A stretch of 9,312 nt of DNA, taken from the NCBI GenBank assembly GCA_028685945.1, contig JAQUCZ010000021.1, positions 1 to 9,312 on the forward strand. The letters are read 5' to 3'. The DNA is from Sulfurimonadaceae bacterium (GTDB lineage Bacteria > Campylobacterota > Campylobacteria > Campylobacterales > Sulfurimonadaceae). The notes beneath the pieces were generated by a model, which made no database searches, was not told the origin of the DNA, and saw only the letters and a program-made list of their open reading frames with translations. Numbering within the stretch: position 1 is the first letter of the stretch; the number at the start of each line of letters is the position of its first letter. Shown here one piece after another: positions 6,310-9,312 of this stretch. The position numbers were made by a program, and so were the translations under genes.

Positions 6310-6346
6310 TGGTGCCATTTTAGCGAAGAGTTGTTAAGAATCTAAA
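6310..6346 (-). promoter_or_regulatory. Candidate promoter for uppP
   Basis: On the reverse strand TAAAAT (complement of 6317-6322) could be a -10 box, with TTTAGA (complement of about 6341-6346) 18 bp upstream as a weak -35. The 13-mer TAAAATGGCACCA here differs at two places from TATAATGGCGCCA in the yajR promoter. Confidence 0.4.
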
Positions 6347-6368
6347 GAGTCGCTTCAACTTTCTTCGA

Positions 6369-6374
6369 TATAAT
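6369..6374 (+). promoter_or_regulatory. Candidate -10 box of the aminotransferase-hisZ-purA operon
   Basis: A perfect TATAAT lies about 40 nt before the aminotransferase ATG, with a pyrimidine-rich stretch upstream and no convincing -35. The predicted start near 6381 gives a leader of about 33 nt. Confidence 0.55.
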
Positions 6375-6413
6375 TCGAGGTTTGAAAATATTTTACACGC
6401 AGGAATAATCCAC

Positions 6414-7520
6414 ATGCTACTTTTTACTCCCGGCCCGACTCCGGTTCCTCAAAATGTTCGTAATGCTATGAGTGTTGAGACGATGCACCATCGTACTCCC
6501 GAATTTGAAGCGATTTTTGAAAAAACAAGAAAAGCATTGTTCAAGCTTTTCGGAAGCGACGAGGTGGTGATGCTCTCCTCAAGCGGAACGGGTGCGATGG
6601 AAGCAGCGGTAACAAACCTTTGCCACCATACCCTGCTCAACGTAAACTCGGGAAAATTCGGCGAGAGATTCGGTAAAATCGCCGTGGCATGCGGACTAAA
6701 CAACGTAGAGATCAAAAACGAGTGGGACACGCCCGTAAGCGTCGACGACATCTTACATGCCATAAAAACCAACCCGAATATCGATGCGATTGCGGTGCAA
6801 ATCAGCGAATCGGCAGGGGGATTGCGCCACCCCGTAGAGGCGATCGCCAAAGCGGTAAAAGAGTTTAACCCCGATATTATGGTGATTGCCGACGGGATCA
6901 CGGCAGTGGGCGTGGAAAAAATCGACATCACGCATATCGACTGTTTGATCGCGGGGAGCCAAAAAGCGTTGATGCTCCCTCCGGGACTTGCGATTTTAGG
7001 TTTGAGCAACAAAGCGCTCGAGAAGATCGGAAGCGGCAAAGGGTACTATTTTAACCTTGCAACCGAGATCAAAAACCAAAGAAAAAACACCACGGCATGG
7101 ACGGCGGCAACGACGCTAATTATCGGGCTTTTGGAAGTTTTAGAGACGATCGAAAAACAAGGCGGCATCGAGAAACTGTTTCTAGACACCGACCGTCGCG
7201 CCAAGGCGACGCGCGCGGCACTTGAAGCGATCGGATTGCACGTATATCCGAAAAATCCTGCGACATCTATGACGACGATCGACGATGCGGATGCTTCGCA
7301 GATCAGAAAAATTCTTCAAAACGATTTTGACGTCAACGTAGCGGGCGGACAAGACCATTTGGCGGGAAAAATTTTCCGTATCAACCATATGGGACTTATC
7401 CCCGCGTACGAAACGGCATGGGTCGTCAATAGCGTAGAGCTGGCACTTAGCAAACTCGGGCGTAGAAAATACGACGGAGAGGCAAATAAGATTTTTAACG
7501 AAATCCTGTTTGGAAACTAA
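6414..7520 (+). CDS. Class V PLP-dependent aminotransferase (serine/alanine-glyoxylate type), substrate uncertain
   Basis: This 368-residue fold-type I PLP enzyme begins with the typical FTPGPTPVP and HHRTPEF blocks. SSSGTGAMEAA (55-65) would bind the cofactor phosphate, D160 in IADGITAVG would bind the pyridine nitrogen, K184 in GSQKALMLPPG is the Schiff-base lysine, and R322 in FRINHMG is the probable carboxylate-binding arginine. Family members move amino groups from serine, alanine, aspartate or phosphoserine to 2-oxo acids. The sequence alone does not decide the substrate. In lineages without SerC this family can supply phosphoserine, and that is a reasonable guess here only if the genome lacks serC. 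Start ATG follows an AGGA at 9-nt spacing. It is the first gene of an apparent operon with hisZ (9-nt gap) and purA. A copy of ACATGCCA lies at 6755-6762. Confidence 0.93.
   Translation: MLLFTPGPTPVPQNVRNAMSVETMHHRTPEFEAIFEKTRKALFKLFGSDEVVMLSSSGTGAMEAAVTNLCHHTLLNVNSGKFGERFGKIAVACGLNNVEIKNEWDTPVSVDDILHAIKTNPNIDAIAVQISESAGGLRHPVEAIAKAVKEFNPDIMVIADGITAVGVEKIDITHIDCLIAGSQKALMLPPGLAILGLSNKALEKIGSGKGYYFNLATEIKNQRKNTTAWTAATTLIIGLLEVLETIEKQGGIEKLFLDTDRRAKATRAALEAIGLHVYPKNPATSMTTIDDADASQIRKILQNDFDVNVAGGQDHLAGKIFRINHMGLIPAYETAWVVNSVELALSKLGRRKYDGEANKIFNEILFGN
6755..6762 (-). repeat. TGGCATGT octamer copy inside the aminotransferase gene
   Basis: The + strand reads ACATGCCA, in the codons tta cat gcc ata (Leu-His-Ala-Ile). 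Confidence 0.6.
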
Positions 7521-7529
7521 AGAGAGATT

Positions 7530-8378
7530 ATGATTTTAGAACATGAGATACCTAACGGCTCCAAGCTTTACTTCGGCAAAAGTGCCAAGGTAAAACGGGA
7601 GATAGAGAAAGTTGCAAGCGACATCTTGTATAAAAACGGTTTCGAGGAGATCGTTACCCCGTTTTTTTCGTATCATCAACATATGAGTATCGCTGATGCA
7701 AAAGAGTTGGTTAGGGTCAATGATGAAAAAAATCACAATATTTCCCTGCGAGCGGATTCGACGATCGACGTCGTACGTATTATCGAAAAAAGGTTGGGGC
7801 GCAACACGGAGCATAAAAAATGGTTTTATATCCAGCCCGTTTTTCGCTTTCCGACTTTGGAACAATACCAAGTAGGGGTAGAGTATATCGGGGAAAAGAA
7901 ACTCTCTCGCGTGATGAATATTGCTTTGGAGATTTTGGAAAATCTTGAGGTAGAGCCCCTCGTACAGATTTCCAACATAAAAATCCCGCAGCTTTTGGTT
8001 GGCATGTTCGAGAGTTTGGAACTTGACGATTTTCGTCATCTCAATATCGAGAAATTTTTAAGTCTCAACGTCGATTGGCTCACGCAACTTGTTTATTTGC
8101 AACACGTAGAATCGCTCGATGCAATTTTAGGAAGCGTCCCCGAGGCGATTAGAAAAGAGCTTGTAAAGATGCAAGAGCTTGCTTCGGAGATTTCGTATAA
8201 AAACGTAGTGCTGGCACCTATCTATTACTCCAAAATGCTCTACTACGACGAGCTTTTCTTTAGGGTGATAGACAAGAACGAAGTGTACGCACGCGGCGGA
8301 CGGTATAAAAACGCAGAGGAGCGATCCGTAGGGTTTGCAATCTACACGGATGTGCTATGCGAAGCATTAACAAAATAG
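7530..8378 (+). CDS. hisZ: ATP phosphoribosyltransferase regulatory subunit (HisS-like)
   Basis: HisZ is a catalytically inactive paralogue of histidyl-tRNA synthetase. It pairs with the short form of HisG and is needed for its activity and feedback control in the first step of histidine synthesis. The 282 residues match the class II core only, without the anticodon-binding domain of HisRS. Motif 1 GFEEIVTPFF (37-46), the LRADSTIDVVRI strand (73-84), motif 2 YIQPVFRF with R106, and motif 3 YARGGRYKNAEERSVGF (253-269) are seen. The histidine-recognition block of true HisRS (RGLDYYTG type) is degenerate here, supporting HisZ. It starts 9 nt after the aminotransferase stop and ends 17 nt before purA, so it belongs to that operon. 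A TGGCATGT copy is at 8000-8007. Confidence 0.88.
   Translation: MILEHEIPNGSKLYFGKSAKVKREIEKVASDILYKNGFEEIVTPFFSYHQHMSIADAKELVRVNDEKNHNISLRADSTIDVVRIIEKRLGRNTEHKKWFYIQPVFRFPTLEQYQVGVEYIGEKKLSRVMNIALEILENLEVEPLVQISNIKIPQLLVGMFESLELDDFRHLNIEKFLSLNVDWLTQLVYLQHVESLDAILGSVPEAIRKELVKMQELASEISYKNVVLAPIYYSKMLYYDELFFRVIDKNEVYARGGRYKNAEERSVGFAIYTDVLCEALTK
8000..8007 (+). repeat. TGGCATGT octamer copy inside hisZ
   Basis: It is read in hisZ as gtt ggc atg ttc (Val-Gly-Met-Phe), a third codon phase compared with the His-Ala and Ala-Cys copies. Confidence 0.6.
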
Positions 8379-8395
8379 GAAAAAGGTAAAGATTG

Positions 8396-9312
8396 ATGAA
8401 AGCAGACGTAATCGTTGGAATTCAGTGGGGAGACGAAGGAAAAGGGAAGATTGTCGACAATCTTGCTCAAAAATACGACATGGTATGTAGAAGCCAAGGG
8501 GGACACAACGCAGGACACACTATCTGGGTTGAGGGAACACGTTATGCGTTGCATCTAATTCCCTCGGGCGTTTTAAACCCCAAAGCGATCAACGTTATCG
8601 GGAACGGCGTCGTGCTTTCTCCCGAATCGATCATTAAAGAGATGACGCAATTTGAAAATTTAGAGGGGCGTCTTTTTATATCGGATAAAGCGCACTTAAA
8701 TCTTCCGTACCATTCTTTGATCGACCAAGCACGTGAAAAACTCAAAGGGGATAAAGCGATCGGAACGACCGGAAAAGGGATCGGACCTGCCTATTCGGAT
8801 AAGATTAACCGTGTCGGACACCGCGTCGGGGAACTTTTAAATCCTGCAAAACTTTGCAGTTCTATTTTAGATGCTTTTGAGCAAAACAAAGCGATTTTCG
8901 AGGTTTTGGGGATTGCAACGCCGAACAAAGAAACGCTTTTGTCGGAGCTGGAAGGGTATAGCAAAAAGCTTGCTCCTTTTATTACAAACACCACAAACAT
9001 GGTTTGGAAGGCGCTTGACGAAGAGAATAAGAGAGTTCTTTTAGAGGGTGCACAAGGAACGATGCTCGATATCGATCACGGAACCTACCCGTACGTGACA
9101 TCTAGTTCTACCGTAAGCGCGGGTGCTTGTACGGGACTCGGGCTTAATCCTAAAGATATAGGTAAAGTTACGGGGATCGTAAAAGCGTATTGTACGCGTG
9201 TAGGAAACGGACCTTTCCCGAGTGAAGATTTAGGAGAGGACGGTGCGAAAATGCGTGAGCAGGGGCATGAGTTCGGTACGACTACGGGAAGACCGCGCAG
9301 ATGCGGATGGTT
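8396..9312 (+). CDS. purA: Adenylosuccinate synthase, N-terminal part (3' end outside window)
   Basis: PurA joins IMP and aspartate with GTP hydrolysis to make adenylosuccinate, the first committed step to AMP. About 305 codons are visible of a family length near 420-430, with no stop before the edge. The GTP loop IQWGDEGKGK has D13, and GGHNAGHT has H41, both at the same numbers as the E. coli catalytic residues. The second signature GTTGKGIGPAY (about 123-133), the block LLEGAQGTMLDIDHGTYPYVTSS and the final TTGRPRRCGW (296-305), part of the aspartate/GTP site, follow. ATG at 8396 is preceded by AAAAGG (8381-8386). The gene follows hisZ by 17 nt on the same strand, so the two are most likely co-transcribed. 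Confidence 0.98.
   Translation, partial: MKADVIVGIQWGDEGKGKIVDNLAQKYDMVCRSQGGHNAGHTIWVEGTRYALHLIPSGVLNPKAINVIGNGVVLSPESIIKEMTQFENLEGRLFISDKAHLNLPYHSLIDQAREKLKGDKAIGTTGKGIGPAYSDKINRVGHRVGELLNPAKLCSSILDAFEQNKAIFEVLGIATPNKETLLSELEGYSKKLAPFITNTTNMVWKALDEENKRVLLEGAQGTMLDIDHGTYPYVTSSSTVSAGACTGLGLNPKDIGKVTGIVKAYCTRVGNGPFPSEDLGEDGAKMREQGHEFGTTTGRPRRCGW

Noticed and set aside
706..6694. Near copies of the octamer: GGGCATGT in ilvD, TGGCATGG (reverse strand, near 5974) and TGGCATGC (near 6687)
   Set aside because: They differ by one base and were left out of the count of 11 to keep it strict.
510..6847. GCGATCGC (HIP1-like octamer) at 510-517, 1398-1405 and 6840-6847
   Set aside because: Three copies exceed simple chance, but all lie in genes where the codon pair gcg atc is common, and GATCG strings are generally frequent here. 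Too few to call a signal.
6449..7039. Open frame of 196 codons on - opposite the aminotransferase
   Set aside because: Shadow frame; the + strand frame carries the complete PLP-enzyme motif series and its own ribosome binding site.
1..9312. Novel defence, mobile or biosynthetic system
   Set aside because: Every sizeable open frame with support belongs to a known housekeeping family, with no transposase, integrase, toxin-antitoxin pair, direct-repeat array, tRNA or att-like site. The only system-level candidate is the repeated octamer.

Overview
The window looks like ordinary chromosomal housekeeping DNA from a member of the Campylobacterota (epsilonproteobacteria), most likely a free-living Sulfurimonas/Sulfuricurvum-like lineage. 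The ThrRS lacks most of the TGS domain and closely resembles the Campylobacter enzyme as I remember it. The thrS-infC pair is not followed by rpmI-rplT, and the promoters are TATAAT-type with weak -35 regions. The genus is an inference; no search was possible.

Layout. Positions 1-3327 hold a rightward group: the 3' half of ilvD (dihydroxy-acid dehydratase), then thrS (threonyl-tRNA synthetase) and infC (IF3). infC overlaps thrS by 4 nt. infC converges on a leftward YajR-type MFS transporter gene (3369-4685). A 107-bp divergent promoter region carries a perfect 20-bp palindrome built from two opposed TATAAT boxes and separates the transporter from rightward rdgB (4793-5380). rdgB converges on leftward uppP (5519-6289). 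A second divergent promoter region (6290-6413) then serves uppP and a rightward operon: a class V aminotransferase, hisZ and purA (purA runs off the right edge).

Functions. The genes cover amino-acid synthesis (ilvD, hisZ, the aminotransferase), translation (thrS, infC), purine synthesis and nucleotide-pool cleaning (purA, rdgB), cell-wall lipid carrier recycling (uppP) and one exporter-like transporter. hisZ next to purA joins two pathways that both draw on the adenylate pool. thrS, infC and rdgB all start with TTG.

No defence system, mobile element, CRISPR array, or tRNA/rRNA gene was seen. The most striking non-genic signal is the octamer TGGCATGT (reverse complement ACATGCCA). I count it 11 times in 9.3 kb against about 0.3 expected by chance. 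It is spread over both strands, over coding sequence in several reading frames, and as inverted pairs forming hairpins just after ilvD and between infC and yajR. That pattern resembles the DNA-uptake signal sequences of Pasteurellaceae and Neisseriaceae. I know of no such description in Campylobacterota, but that is not a literature search.
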